From Sycon ciliatum (Eukaryota > Porifera > Calcarea > Leucosolenida > Sycettidae): a stretch of 64,000 nucleotides of DNA. Made by a program: the position numbers and the translations under genes. Under the pieces are notes generated by a model. The model was given only the letters and a program-made list of their open reading frames with translations, ran no database searches and was not told where the DNA came from. The DNA is taken from positions 23,094,424 through 23,158,423 of the forward strand of contig NC_088649.1 in NCBI RefSeq assembly GCF_964019385.1. Reading direction: 5' to 3'. Positions 10,142-21,650 of this stretch are shown in pieces. Each line of letters begins with the position of its first letter. Position 1 is the first letter of the stretch.

Positions 10142-11408
10142 TTCGATGTGGTTGTTATGTTTACTATTACTGGCAGCATGCCAGCTTGCTTCACCAGCGC
10201 CTGGGAGAGGGTAGATTCGTATTGATAGCACAGATGGTTCTCGCCATCTTCCCTACGCCAGTAGCACCAGTCTTCGTCAGAATCTCACGCAAATATCTCC
10301 AAATCTTCGCTGGAAAAATGGCCTGAGGAATGCCGAGGCCCTACGCAAGGCGGAAGGATGTTGAAAGATACAGAGCGAAAAATCAGGCGCTATCTGCAGG
10401 GTTGCGATGCGTGTTGGCAAGGGTGCGATTACGTCAACTGTACGTAGCAATCAGACATCATACACGTACGCATACATAGATAGGATAGTGTTGCGGGTGA
10501 TATGTTGAATATAATCTTTGAAGCATTGCTGGCGAAGTGTTCAGCAGTAGGGAATGAACGGACAGTGTAGCATACGTCCCACGTGATTTAGAACTGAGTT
10601 AGTGAAACGTCGTGTTGGAATTCTCAATGTTGCAGGGGGGGGGGGGGGGAAGAGCAAGGGAGTAACGTGTCAGAATGGTGGAATCTTCCTCTTGCCTTGA
10701 AGGACCAGTGTTTAACTATTAACAAGGTATGGCCTGTATAACGGTTTACCTGACTCTACAACAGGATCACTTTTCATGATTCATCTAACTTTACTTTATC
10801 TTCTGTTTAGATAAGAAGACAGGAAAGATAATGTACGATAGCAACAACATCTCTAAGCACAAGCCATTACTGCAAGCTCTCGCTTCACGAGGGTGAGTGG
10901 CTTAAACCCCAGAGATTCTGAACGAAATACTGATAAGTGCAAACTTTAATTCAAACACGTCCATCGGAGAATGCACAATCAGATCATTCTAACCTCAATG
11001 TTTTCAAAACCCAAAGCAAAGTTATTTCCTGTGAAAGTCTACATACCTACATGTATATAGAACGTAAGAGAACAACAAAAATCAAAACAACGAACATAAT
11101 CGACTACAAAGGGCGTGTAGGTGCTATAAAAGCCATTCAGGTGAGGAAAAGTACACTTCCTCGACCATTGAACTCGTGAGCAAAGCGTCCAACGCGCACC
11201 CTGAGGAGAGCTAGCTTGTCTAGAGAGGTGGAAAGAGGGAGGGGAAGAGGTTGAGAGCTAGGTTAGCAAGTGCGTTGGAGTGGAGTTAATGATTAGGTGA
11301 GGGAGTGAAAGTATAGCCAGATTTGTTCAGAAAGCTAGGCCGAACGAATCCAAAGCAGCGCTTCCAGCAGTGGAATAAGCAAAATGTATACATCATTCAA
11401 TACCATGA
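10142..11408. repeat. Kelch downstream block, with SINE-like core and poly-G
   Basis: Shared with 58741-59996. It contains a degraded tRNA-like SINE core (about 10205-10290), a poly-G run near 10637 and, at the end nearest the Kelch gene, the conserved segment with TATAAAAG at 11125-11132. Around 10745 it is the empty version of the site that carries a LINE composite at 13.73-17.3 kb. Confidence 0.6.
11125..11132 (+). promoter_or_regulatory. Conserved plus-strand TATA-like box downstream of Kelch genes
   Basis: TATAAAAG occurs at the same place beyond the 3' end of every Kelch copy: 11125, 18621, 23216, 34474, 40894, 52114 and 59713. It points towards the antisense strand of the Kelch gene. 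It may be an antisense promoter, a relic of a mobile element, or merely conserved by recent duplication. Confidence 0.3.
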
Positions 11409-12670
11409 CTACTTCCAGGCGTGAGGGGGATTGCAGCTACTGCATGGCTGCGTTCGAATGTTACGCAAAACGCTGCGAAACAGGACTCCCAAGCTTTCCA
11501 CGTCTTCTGAAGTCGCGATGCCGGCATACACCTGCAAAGCAAGATTCTGTAAGGACGGCGGTTCCGTACGTACTCTGACGATCGTCGTTGCTAGACTTTG
11601 ATTGTAGATCGAACTGGAACCTCCTACAATATAGACGTAACAATGGGATCTTGGCATGAGTAAGGATAAATCCCTGCCTCCAATGGTGGCTGGATGTGCG
11701 ACGTGTTCACACGATACCAGCATAGTAAGTCAGTGTGAAAGATGAAAATGTCATTGCGGCAACTCTGGGTCGTTCCATTGTACCACGAACCACCACAGAG
11801 AACAAGTAAGGACGTCGAGCTCGGGGCCAAAGAAGCATAGCATCGCTCTGAAGGCAGCTCTCCAGTCACCGGTAGAGCACCACTCCACTCCGCTGACCGC
11901 AAATTTAATCGATGAAGATCATTTCTTAATTTCATGTTATCGCAATCTCCGCCAAAGACGTATGCGAAGTTGTCGCGATTGGTGAACGCAGAACCAAATC
12001 TTGGGTCTGGAGCGTTTCCAGTACACATCATTTCTGACCATGTACAGTTTCCAGTACTAGCATAATCTCTTGTGTTCAGCACATGTACTGCGTTGTTTAA
12101 ATATGCGCTTGTTATTGTTGTTTTCAGGTATGATGCTGGGGTTTTTACGCCCTTAGTTTGCGAGGGACGCTCCCCAAGTCCACCAAACACATAGCATTCT
12201 TTCAATTTCTCATTGGAACACATGCCAACGTTAAATTTCGGTGTCGGCGAACTGCCGAGAATGTTAACCAGGGAAACGGTCCGCGTACTTGGATTCAGAT
12301 GGGCAACGGTGTTTTGGTAGGTTACGTTTCCATTATATGTTCCGGGGAATCCTCCGAAGTAGAAAATATCAGAACCGACGGCAGCAGCTGCACAAACACT
12401 TAGGTGAAGCGGGTTAGGATTGGTTAATAACCATGCTGGCTGGTATTCGATTTGCACTGATTTGAAGTCATTTTCCGGGTCTGGATCATGTGGACAACGA
12501 GGCTTTAACGATGGTACCTGTATGCACTGAAGTCCTCCCTCCTGATTAATCCAAGGGAAACGGACCAATGTGTAGATCGTGGAGTCGACTATGCAACTAG
12601 TCCCCATGTCCCACAGATGTTCCGTTTCCATGTCCAATTGGCCAGGGTTTCTCCACACACGAACAGACAT
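11409..12670 (-). pseudogene. Kelch-repeat gene copy A, frameshifted
   Basis: Closest to the intact copy at 60.0-61.3 kb. The frame from ATG (12670) reads through the five recognisable blades of that copy until about 11640. There, small length differences (GTAACAATG for GTCACCAATG, and extra bases in the next codons) shift the frame, and it ends at 11624. The remaining C-terminus, with VRVRTEPPSLQNLALQ, is still readable in another frame to 11409. The first blade lacks its GG (TLVRFPW), as in the intact relative. The neighbouring hammerhead array and LINE are absent next to the intact copy, so decay here postdates the duplication. Confidence 0.8.
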
Positions 12671-13731
12671 GGCTGGCTGAATAGAAAGAGCAGCAGTGAG
12701 ACTGAGTAGTGAACAGCTTATATGTTTCACTTCACACTGACTAGATCTTCTCTGATACTTTGTAGATACGCTGCACTAAAAGACATTACAACACAATTGA
12801 ACTATTATAGGAAACCAAAGTAAGAGATAATGAGGGTGATAGCACACACCAATGTAGGCGCTAACAATTAGCTTGACGCGAAACGGGGACAGAGTCTGTA
12901 GTACAAGATATGAAAGGCGAGAGTATATCGTTCATCGTGTCTACTTGTAGAATGAACAGCCCAGGGCCATTCGTCCTACCCCGACAGTTAATATTTGTTT
13001 GTCTGGCTTTTGTTATCTATAACATACGGTCTTGGTGACAATGCATGCGCAGCAATCTCGTGTAAAGGGATGTCGCCATCAAGCTGTCCACTTTGAAGTG
13101 TGAGCGTGGCTTTCAGCACAGGCAAGTGTGGAAACCTGAGGAGGCACCCTGATCTTGTATAATTATGCTCACCTACGATGTGGTTGTTATGTTTACTATT
13201 ACAAGAATCATGACAGCTTGCTCCACGAGGGCCAGGGAGAGGGTAGATCTGTATGGATAGCATACTTGCCTCTCACCATGGTCCCTACGCCAGTAGCACC
13301 AGTCCTGATTCAAATCTCACGCAAATGTCACCAAATCCTGCGTGGTAAAATGGCCTGAGGAAAGCCGGAGCCATACACAAGGCGCATGGATTGACCTGTG
13401 TTTTCACCAAGTCTTGAGATGGTGTAATAAATATAATTATATAAGGATGCTGAAAGATACAGAGCGATATTTCAGACATTATCTCCAAGGTTACGCTGCG
13501 TGTTGGCAAGGGTGCTATTCTGTCAACTGTACGTAGCGATCAGACATCGTACCAAACTTTCCAGCGATTTATAACTGAATCAGTGAAACGTCCTGGAATT
13601 CTCGAAGGCGCAGGGAGGGGGGAGGGAGGGGGAGAGCAAGGGCGTAACGTTTGGGAATGATCGAATCTTCCTCTTGCCTTGAAGGTCCAGTGATTAACTA
13701 CCAACAAGGTCTAACCTGTATAACAGTTTAC
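12671..13731. repeat. Kelch upstream block with tRNA-like SINE core
   Basis: Shared with 61260-62320 and, in part, with 30165-30960 and 42717-43507. It holds the putative Kelch promoter side. At about 13245-13330 there is a tRNA-like stretch with an A-box-like TGGATAGCATA and a B-box-like TGATTCAAATCTC. Overlapping frames of 60-90 residues recur on both strands in all copies, but nothing tells them from chance. Confidence 0.5.
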
Positions 13732-14681
13732 CTAACTAAATCCGTGCGTGTTGTATTCGGCAAACTTGACCCCGCCCAGAACCCTGCCCCAGCACTGCGT
13801 GTGGATGCTGCAGACCTATGTCCCTCGACTACCCACCGCCATCTAGGAATCACCCTGGATCCCCGCCTGTCTTTCGAGACCCACATCAATAGTGTCACCT
13901 CCAACTTTCGTCGTCGCGTTGTTCTGCTATCCTACATGTCACCCAATCTGACCCCTGCTCTCATTGCCCGCCTCTACAAAGGATACGTCCGTCGCTCCAT
14001 TGAGTATGCTTCACCTCTGTGGAATAACAAACTGACCACAGGAAATATTGACACTTTGGAACGATTGCAAGCACGCGTGGCCAGGCAGTATTTACACCGT
14101 CGCAAAGTGCCCATTCCTCATGGCATGGAGAACGTGTTTGAAGCTGATGAATGGGAAAGTCTTGCGGGGCGGCGGCATATACATTGCCTCAAATTGTTTT
14201 ACCATTTCACCCGCCAATACCCGGAAACCTTCAATAATCTCAACATAGTTCTATCCAAGAGTGCACGACGTCCCCACTTTTACCTCCTGCCCACTCACAC
14301 TGGTCCCTGTTTCCGATCCACTCTACTACATTCCATGATCACCACGTGGAACTCCCTGCCTACCGAGATTAGGATAATTACCTGAAACCCGTGGTGTATT
14401 TAGCCGGCACGTTAAGTCCCATTTCCACAGGTATAGATTCCATCCTCAAAGTTTTCTCACTTCCTGATTACCCACCTTCTTTACCAGTACCCTTTTCGCT
14501 TGCTTCTACTCAGACGTCTTATTTAACCTCTTCACATTAATCTTTTTTGATCTTAATATTTTCTTCCTTTTAAGAATTGCACCCTATTGTACACGTATTG
14601 TACACGTATATTTATTCTCGGAGACCCCCTTGATTTAGGCTGCGGCCTTTGGGGAATCCCTCAAATAATAATAATAATAAT
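13732..14681 (+). mobile_element. CR1-like LINE 3' fragment, copy 1
   Basis: The frame to 14385 has KSVRVVFGKLDP, the HLGITLDPRLSFETH block, RLYKGYVRRSIEYASPLWN and TTWNSLPTEIR: the thumb/C-terminal part of a CR1-like reverse transcriptase. The 3' untranslated part ends in GGGGAATCCCTC followed by (AAT)n. The same truncation point recurs at 30961, 43508 and 62321, so all four copies come from one insertion spread by segmental duplication. Confidence 0.85.
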
Positions 14682-14689
14682 AATGAACA

Positions 14690-17085
14690 AAATGAGAACA
14701 AAGGAAATAATAATTATAGCAATTAAGGTAGGGTGACACGATACAATGACAGCACTGGAATATCGAGGTGCGATTTCTCACAAAAGTGTGCAAAAAAAAA
14801 GGGTATGCAAGTAAGAACTAAGCGTGACAAGTGTGTATCAGCAACAAAAACAAAAAAGTGAGAACGAATGATAATAATAACAATAATAAACAAGACGGTG
14901 ACAAAACACATTTAGGCACAAGTGGCAACAACGTTGCCAAACTACACAAAAGAACATTATTTGAACAATTTTAGGGTAATAACACTATCTTTCTGGACAC
15001 ACAAATTCGGCTTATGAATGCGCTGACAAACAGCTTCCAAAACTTGTAACTGCAAAAGATAACCATGACGAGCACGGCACAAAACAGAAAAACAGGAATC
15101 AGAGTAAGTACGACAACAGTCAGTACTAGAGACCAAATGATTGTATACTGAAGACTTGTTATTACGAGACGGACGCACACAATCTCGACTCACGCGCACA
15201 CCCTCACACTCATTCTCACCCTCACTCAGCTCACCTTCTCCCTCACTGTCCGAATCAGAACCTGCTCCGTCATCCACAGCGGTTTGACTCTCCTCCTCAC
15301 TTGCATCGTCCTGCGTCTCACCTTCACCACCCACACCAACCGTGAATGCCGTTGCCTTCATGTCAGTCGTCGTCCTTTTCGATTGTTTCCTTTGTATTTT
15401 TACCGTGAATTCATAGGTCCGGTTGTAATCTGCTGTAGATCTCCATGGTCTGTCATTTGCTGCTTTGTTCTGTGGATAAGTTGTTGTTGTTGTTGGATGT
15501 GAACCTGGTGTTGTTTTTGGATGTGAAGCTTGTGTTGTTGTTGCAGCCATGGTTGTTGGTCTTTCTGTTGAATCCAGCTCTGGTTCCTGTGGGACAAATC
15601 GACCGCCGCGGGTGCTCTCCGCCAACACAGACCTCGAAGGAGGAGGGTCAGGGGGAGGCAGAGGTGCTGTCACCACTCGATGCACAGCCCAATGCAAAGC
15701 ACCCAGAGGCACAGACTTAGGCACACCCGAGGGCTGCACCAATGGCGGTTCCGCACGCACCTCCAAAGAGCTGCCAAGCTCAAGCCCGTCCAACACAGGT
15801 GTCAGAGGGGGAGCGGCAGACAGCGGCAGAGAACTATCCTGCCGTGTAGGTGATGGGTTTTTCCTAGGCCTCCCGCGTTTGGGCCTCTCAGATTGCCCAC
15901 TGGGTGGAAGGATGTGAAGTGGAGTGTGTTGTTTGATACGTGCGTTCAGGTGCTGAACAGTCCTACCAACATACCGACTAGCACAATGTCGGCATTCGAA
16001 GTTGTAGATAACATGACTGAGGTGGAGGGTTGGTAGGACGTCCTTCCGCACCGTAAACGCACGCATTGTTGTGAAGACTGGCACAAAATGTACTGCATAA
16101 TAAGTACGACGGACGATAGACTTGACTTCGTGACACACTTTGATCGATTCCTGCCCCTTCCATGGCAAACATAGATACACGGGACAGCGAGGTGGACCAA
16201 TCAGCACCGATTTCGGTTTCTGCTCCATGGACAGAAACGTACGCAACAAGAATTCCGGATAGCCATTCTTCAAGAAAACAGATCGAAGAAAATCGAGCTC
16301 GGCCTGCAGCTTACTGGGCGAACAAATACGTTTCGCACAGTCCACGAGGTTACGAACTAAGTTGACCTTGTATTGAGACGAACAATATGAATCGAAGGCA
16401 ATGTACTGACCGGTGAACGTAGGCTTACGATACACAGAAGTCAACATTTCACAGCCAGTCTTCTCTACAAGCACGTCTAGAAATGACAACTTACTAGACT
16501 GCTCGTGCTCACAAGTAAAGCGGAGGGAAGGATGTAGGCTGTTGAGCACATCGAGAAACAATTCACTGCTCTCAACACTGTCAAAATGCGTGAACGAATT
16601 CTCAACAAAACCCACGTAGAACGCGGGCCAAAGCGACTCATCAATCTTGCACTCACAATAACCAACGAATATATTGGCGAGGACGGGACCAAGAGGAGAT
16701 CACATCGCCACACCATCCACTTGCTTGTACATCGCATCGTTGAACGAAAATTCGACACCAGTTGTAACTGACAGCATCAAATGACGAAACGCCGCTTCCG
16801 ATACCCATGGAGTATCAACATCATCGTTACGGTACAATACATCCATACAGATGTCAACAGTCTCCTCAATAGGAACATTGGTAAAGAGACTTACTTCAGT
16901 ACAACATCGAAGGAACACATGTGTGCATTGAGAGGGACCGGACTATCACGAAGCCTCGCAACAAAGTCGAAGCTATCCTTCACAGTGCGTTTGCAATAAT
17001 AATCTTGAACAGGCTGTAGGTAGATGCACAGCCATTTCGAGATAGAGTATTGAGCCTCAATACTCAATACTTTGTTACAATACTT
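14690..17085 (-). mobile_element. Penelope-like element with GIY-YIG domain, degenerate
   Basis: On the minus strand, RT pieces (VSLFTNVPIEET, FSFNDAMYKQVDGVAM) are followed by a 552-residue frame (16615-14957). It has the Penelope RT end (SFLDVLVEKTG, SVYRKPTFTGQY), then a GIY-YIG start (VIYNFECRHCASRYVGRTVQHL, about residues 202-223). Next comes an AT-hook-like KRGRPRK (246-252), a long Pro/Thr/Gln- and then acid-rich stretch, and finally the GIY-YIG C-terminal half (YNHLV... LEAVCQRIHKPNLCVQK). Penelope-like elements copy RNA and integrate with this nuclease. The RT N-terminus is missing and the RT is interrupted, so this copy is not expected to work. It lies beside the AAT tail of the preceding LINE. 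Confidence 0.87.
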
Positions 17086-17526
17086 TGTTACTCCCTTCAT
17101 TGGTTGATGTATTTTGCCTGTCGCTGCAAATTCTGTATTATTGTTTTGATGTTGGAGTTCGGATTGAGTTTCTTTCCTTTCTTCCTCTTCCTTCAACTAT
17201 TTCTTGTCCTTTGGTTTTATTTTTTTTCACTTTCTTTTTGCTGTCCCACCCATGGAAATATTTCCCGGTGGGTCTGGCTTATCGCCTTCGAAAGACGTGA
17301 ATAAAGGAGAGATAATAAACTGTCCAACAGGATCACTTGTCATTATTCCTCTAACTTTACTTCATCTTCTGGTTAGATTACAAGAACAGAAAGATAACGT
17401 ACGATAGCAACAACATCTCTTGGCACAAACCATTACTGCAAACTCTCACTTCACGAGGGTGAATGGCTCAAACCGCAGAGATTCTGAACGAGGTACAGAT
17501 GAGTGAAAAATATAATCCATACACGT
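17086..17526 (+). repeat. Retroelement 3' end and Kelch downstream sequence
   Basis: Positions 17086-17310 look like the 3' end of an unclassified retroelement (CCCGGTGGGTCTGGCTTAT, then AATAAAGGAGAGATAATAAA). The rest is the Kelch downstream block seen at 10.75 kb. The whole is repeated at 32878-33348. Confidence 0.5.
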
Positions 17527-18462
17527 TGAGACGGTTGTATTGTCCAGGATAACTCTGCCTTCATCAACAATCAGAAGCCCTCTAAATACCAGTACAGCAA
17601 TACCGGTGCTAATGCATATAGTGTAAAGTATGATGATGATTGTGTCAAGTGTCACGTAGGAGGTGTGTATAGCACACCGCTCACACTCCCCCACTCCAAC
17701 TCAAAAATATGAACACCAACTCCAACCCAACGGGGTTCAGCAGGACACCAGCCGACCTGAGTTTACTGAGCACCTCCCGCAACTGGCTGTTGTGCTCCGT
17801 CCAGCTGCGCCCCCATACCAGCACGTCGTCTAGGTAGCATAGCGCAGCCGTCAAATTGAGTTCGCCCAGAATCCCTGACATTAGACGCTGAAAGGTCGCC
17901 GGGGCTCCCGACAGGCCCAACGGGGTGTCCTGACCAGTCCATTCACACGAAGGCAGTCTTGGCCGCATCCTCACGACGCATGGGCATTTGATAGTTGCCG
18001 GAGTTCAAGTCAACCGTGGAGAAGAACTGCGCTTCAGTCAACTGATCTACCAAGTCGTGTATCAGAGGCAGTGGGTGCTGCTGGGCATGACTGTCTGCGC
18101 TGCTTAGCCTTCGGTAGTCCATTGCCAGTCTCAGTCAGCCATTCTTGCGCCGAGCAGCCACTATTAGAGCAGCCCATGGCGAAGTAGACTCCCAGATCAG
18201 TCCCTGTTGGATGAGGTACTCGACGTCGTCCCGCACCTCCTTTAAAGAAAGTCTAGTCTCTCCGGAGGCGTGGGTTCGAATCCCACCGCTGCCACCAGTG
18301 AGACGGTTGTATTGTCCAGGATAACTCTGCCTTCATCAACAATCAGAAGCCCTCTAAATACCAGTACAGCAATACAGGTGCTAATGCATAATTATAGTGT
18401 AAAGTATGATGATGATTGTGTCAAGTGTCACGGTATGACGTGTGTATAGCACACCGCTCACA
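17527..18462 (-). mobile_element. Small non-autonomous Ty3/Gypsy LTR element, copy 1
   Basis: Direct repeats of about 160 bp with TG...CA ends (17527-17685 and 18299-18462) flank an interior of about 610 bp. On the minus strand the interior starts with a primer-binding region complementary to tRNA-Leu, one base after the LTR. It holds only a piece of Gypsy reverse transcriptase (MDYRRL, LCYLDDVLVWG) and ends in a purine-rich tract at 17686-17697. Gag, protease, RNase H and integrase are absent: an old, broken, internally deleted copy. Its counterpart at 33349-34304 is part of the same segmental duplication. Confidence 0.82.
18255..18297 (+). other. 43-nt tRNA-Leu 3' segment with CCA, at the primer site
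   Basis: Reads as the variable arm, T arm (GTGGGTTCGAATCCCAC), acceptor strand and CCA of an animal tRNA-Leu(AAG). It is not a tRNA gene: the 5' half is missing and the CCA is encoded. It sits where the LTR element's primer-binding site should be, but is far longer than the usual 18 nt. The second copy is at 34099-34141. Confidence 0.75.
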
Positions 18463-18917
18463 AAGAATGTGTAATCAGGTCATTCTAACCTCAATGTTTT
18501 CAAAACCCAAAGCAAAGTTATTTCCTGTGAAAGTACACATACCTACATGTATATAGAACGTAAGAGAACAACAACAACCAAAACAACGAACATAATCGAC
18601 TACAAAGGGCGTGTAGGTGATATAAAAGCCGTTCAGGTGAGGAAAAGTACACTCCCTCCACCAGTGGACTCGTGACCAAGGCGTCAAACGCGCACCCTGA
18701 GGAGAGAGACTGTGTGTGGGTTCTAGAAAGGTAGAAAGAAGGTGGGAAAGAGGTAGAGAGCTCGGTTAGCAAGTGCGTTGGAGTGGAGTGAGTGGATGAG
18801 TGAGTGAAAAAAAATGAAAATCCAAATTTCTTCAGAAAGCTAGGCCGACGAACCACCAGCAGCGTTCCTGCAGTGGAATATCGTTAGGCAAAATGTATAC
18901 ATCTCTCAATACCATGA
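18463..18917. repeat. Kelch downstream block, copy B
   Basis: Shared with 34305-34775 and, less closely, with 23060-23510. It carries the TATAAAAG at 18621-18628. No supported gene: the minus-strand frame with FVVDYVRCFG is repeated only because the DNA is. Confidence 0.55.
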
Positions 18918-20491
18918 CTACTTACAGGCGTGAGGGGGACTGCAGGTACTGCATGGCTGCGTTCGAACCTTACGCACACGGCTGCGTAACAGGACTCTCA
19001 AGCTTTCAACTTCTTCTGAAGTCGCTATGCCCGCAACCACCTGCAAAGCAAGATTCTCTAAGGACAGCGGTTCCGTACGCACTCTGACGATCGTCGTTGC
19101 TTGATTGTTATTGTTGGGCGACTTGCGACCACCTACAATATACACGTCACCAATGAGATCCTGGCATGAGTAATGTGCAAACCGTGCCTCCAATGGTGGC
19201 TGGATGTGTGACGTGTTCACGCCATACCAGCATAGTGAAAAGTAAAAAAAGTTAATTATCGTGTTCGTTCCCGAAGGGAACTCACGACGGCCGCTAACAC
19301 CCGGTAAACCCTAGCGGCAGATGCAGCGCCTAACGGTGGGGGTGAGTGGGTAAGTCTCACAACCACTGGCACAAGTGCCGAAAACGACACCATTAGCTGC
19401 ATCCATGTACCCCTTGTGCCTGGCCACAAGTTCCCAGTTGACTGTGGGTAGCAGCACGGCTGGAAAAACCGCTCCCAGGCAGGACTTGAACCAGGTACCT
19501 CTCGTATCTCAATCACGGTCTTTGACCAACCCACTGTGCCTGCCTGTACTAAGTCAGTGTGAAAGATGAAAATGTCATAGAGGTAACTTCAGCTCTTGTC
19601 ATTGTAAAACAAACCACGGCAAAGGACCAGTAAGGACGTCGAACTCGGGGCCAAAGAAGCAGCACTTCGCTCTTCAGGCAGTTCTCCAGTCACTGGCAAA
19701 GCACCACTCCACTCCGCCAATTCCAAATTTAATCGATGAAGATCATCTTTGAATTCCTCAGTGGAATTGCAAGCTCCGCCAAAGACGTATGCTATGTTGT
19801 CTCGACTGGCGAACGCAGAGCCATATCTAGGGTCTGGAGCATCACCAGCGTACAGCATCTCTCTCCACGTACAGCTTCCAGTACTAGCATAATCTCTTGT
19901 GTTCAACACATGTACTGCGTTGTTTATATATCTCCCGGGAATTACTTCCAGGTATGATGCTGGAGTTTGAACGCCCTTAGTTTGCGAGGGACGCTCCCCA
20001 ACTCCACCGAACACATAGCATTCATTCAATTCCACATCGGAACACATACCAACGTTCGCCTTCGGTGTCGGCGAACGGCCGAGAATGTTCACCTGGGAAA
20101 CGGTCCGCATACTTGGATTCAGAAGGGCGACGGTATTTTGATAGGTTTGGTTTCCATCTATTCCTGGAAATCCTCCAAAGTAGAAAATATCAGAACCGAC
20201 GGCAGCAGCTGCACCACCACTGAGGTAAAGCTGGGTAGGATCGGTTAATAGCCATGCTGGCTGGTATTCGATTTGCACTGATTTGAAGTCATTTTCCGGG
20301 TCTGGATCATGTCGACAACGAGGCTTTAACGATGGTACCTGTATGCACTGAATAACTCCCTCTGGACTAACGCAAGGGCACCCACCCAATGTGTAGATCG
20401 TCGAGTCGACTATGCAACTAGCCCTCATGATCCACTGATGTTCCGTTTCCACGCACATTTGGAAGAGGTTCCTCCACACACGAACAGACAT
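18918..20491 (-). pseudogene. Kelch-repeat gene copy B, broken by a SINE and a nonsense change
   Basis: From ATG (20491) the frame matches the Kelch family through the YVFGGVGE and YVFGGACN blades and ends at 19589. There AAGAGCTGAAGT replaces the ACGAGCCGAAGT (Arg codon) of copy D. A tRNA-derived SINE (19234-19553) interrupts the next part. The last blade (DVYIVGGRKS) and the C-terminal LQVVAGIATSEE region are readable at 19220-18918. The SINE sits at the same position in copy D, so the pair shares an ancestor that already carried it. Confidence 0.85.
19234..19553 (-). mobile_element. tRNA-derived SINE in Kelch copy B
   Basis: On the minus strand it opens with a tRNA-like head containing GGTTGGTCAAAGACCG (A-box-like) and GGTTCAAGTCC (B box), about 45 bases apart. 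A body of about 200 bp and an A/T-rich end follow. The flanks show the short repeat TAGT of the target CATAGTAAGTCAG. A second copy is at 35086-35393. Confidence 0.75.
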
Positions 20492-21017
20492 GGCTGGCTG
20501 AATAGAAGGAGCAGCAGTGAGACTGAGTAGCGAACAGCTTATATGTTTCACTTCACACTGACTAGATCTTCACTGATACTTTGTAGCTACGCTGTACTAA
20601 AGTACATTACAACACAATTCAACTATTATAGGAAACCAAAGTAAGAGATAAGGAGGGTGATAGCATACACCAATGTAGGTGCTAACAATTAACTTGAACC
20701 GACACAGGGACAGAGTCTGTATTTCACGGTGTGAAAGGCGAGAATATATCGTTTACCATGTATATTTGTGTAGGCGCCGCATCTGACGCCTGATCATAGG
20801 GTGGTGGCGTCCCACGGAAGCGCAAGGGTGGCTCTTGACCAGGGAGTTATACGACTCCTTGTCATTTACTTTTCTCTGCGTGCTTGTGCGCTTATGAACT
20901 CTTTATGTTCCCTCTGTTGACGCTTCATAATCGCTCTATTGACACTGCAGAATCGCTCTGTTGACGCTGCAAAATTGCTTACCATATGGTATCATCTCCC
21001 TCCCTCCCCCCCCCCTC

Positions 21018-21055
<38 letters not shown>

Positions 21056-21160
21056 CGTAGCTCTCTCCCTTTTGAAATTCGCTTCCATAGAATTGGGCAC
21101 CATTGCTCGTTTGGCCTTGCGAAGTAAAATAAAAATCAACAACAGCTTGTTCTTGACCTG
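20492..21160. repeat. Upstream region of Kelch copy B
   Basis: The first 270 bp are the usual Kelch upstream sequence. Next is a segment with TGACGCTTCA/TGACACTGCA/TGACGCTGCA short repeats (about 20915-20975) and a CT microsatellite (21016-21053). Repeated at 38280-38936. No gene seen. Confidence 0.55.
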
Positions 21161-21168
21161 CCCCGTAC

Positions 21169-21650
21169 TAGGCCTTGACGGATTCTGCTAGCATAATTTT
21201 TCGCATAATTCCTACCAAAATCGAATAGTCGCATAATTCGAGGCAAATTGCATACGAATCGCATAATTTGTAATAATCCGCCTGTTCGCATTAAATTCCA
21301 TACAGTTGTACATGTTCTACAAGTACAAGTACAAGTTGATGCATCAGGAAGTCGTAGGTTTACGACTCCCTTAAATAACATGTCCAGTCCACTACAATCA
21401 GTGACGGTCGTAGCTAGGTCGGACGGTGCGTTGACCCCATTGAACTTTTGCTACTACAGTACAGCGCCCTCTACAAAAACATTCCCCTGTTATTTTGCAC
21501 AGAACTATCATATACATTAGCAGCATATGTGAGCATAATGCGGCATAATATGTATAACGTTTAGCATAAAAATAGCATAATTCTGCAATTTTCTGAGCAA
21601 TGCGAAAAGCATAATTTCACGAAAATATTAGCATAATCCGTCAAGGCCTA
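21169..21650. mobile_element. hAT-like MITE, TAGGCCTTGACGGATT ends, 8-bp target repeat
   Basis: Ends are TAGGCCTTGACGGATT and AATCCGTCAAGGCCTA. It is flanked by CCCCGTAC at 21161-21168 and 21651-21658, an 8-bp duplication as made by hAT transposases. Many GCATAAT motifs lie near both ends in inverted orientation. No transposase. The second copy is at 38945-39427. Confidence 0.8.

Noticed and set aside
11384-11578. 64-residue plus-strand frame repeated over every Kelch 3' end
   Set aside because: It is the antisense of the conserved Kelch C-terminus; no independent evidence of coding.
12671-12730. Signal peptide on the Kelch proteins
   Set aside because: The hydrophobic stretch lies before the first ATG and opens with GTG; it may be untranslated sequence, so secretion is not claimed.
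12988-13263. 91-residue minus-strand frame conserved in four Kelch upstream blocks
   Set aside because: It overlaps the tRNA-like SINE core with an equally open frame on the other strand; conservation is explained by recent duplication.
18255-18297. tRNA-Leu gene
   Set aside because: Only the 3' half is present, CCA is encoded, and it sits at an LTR element's primer site.
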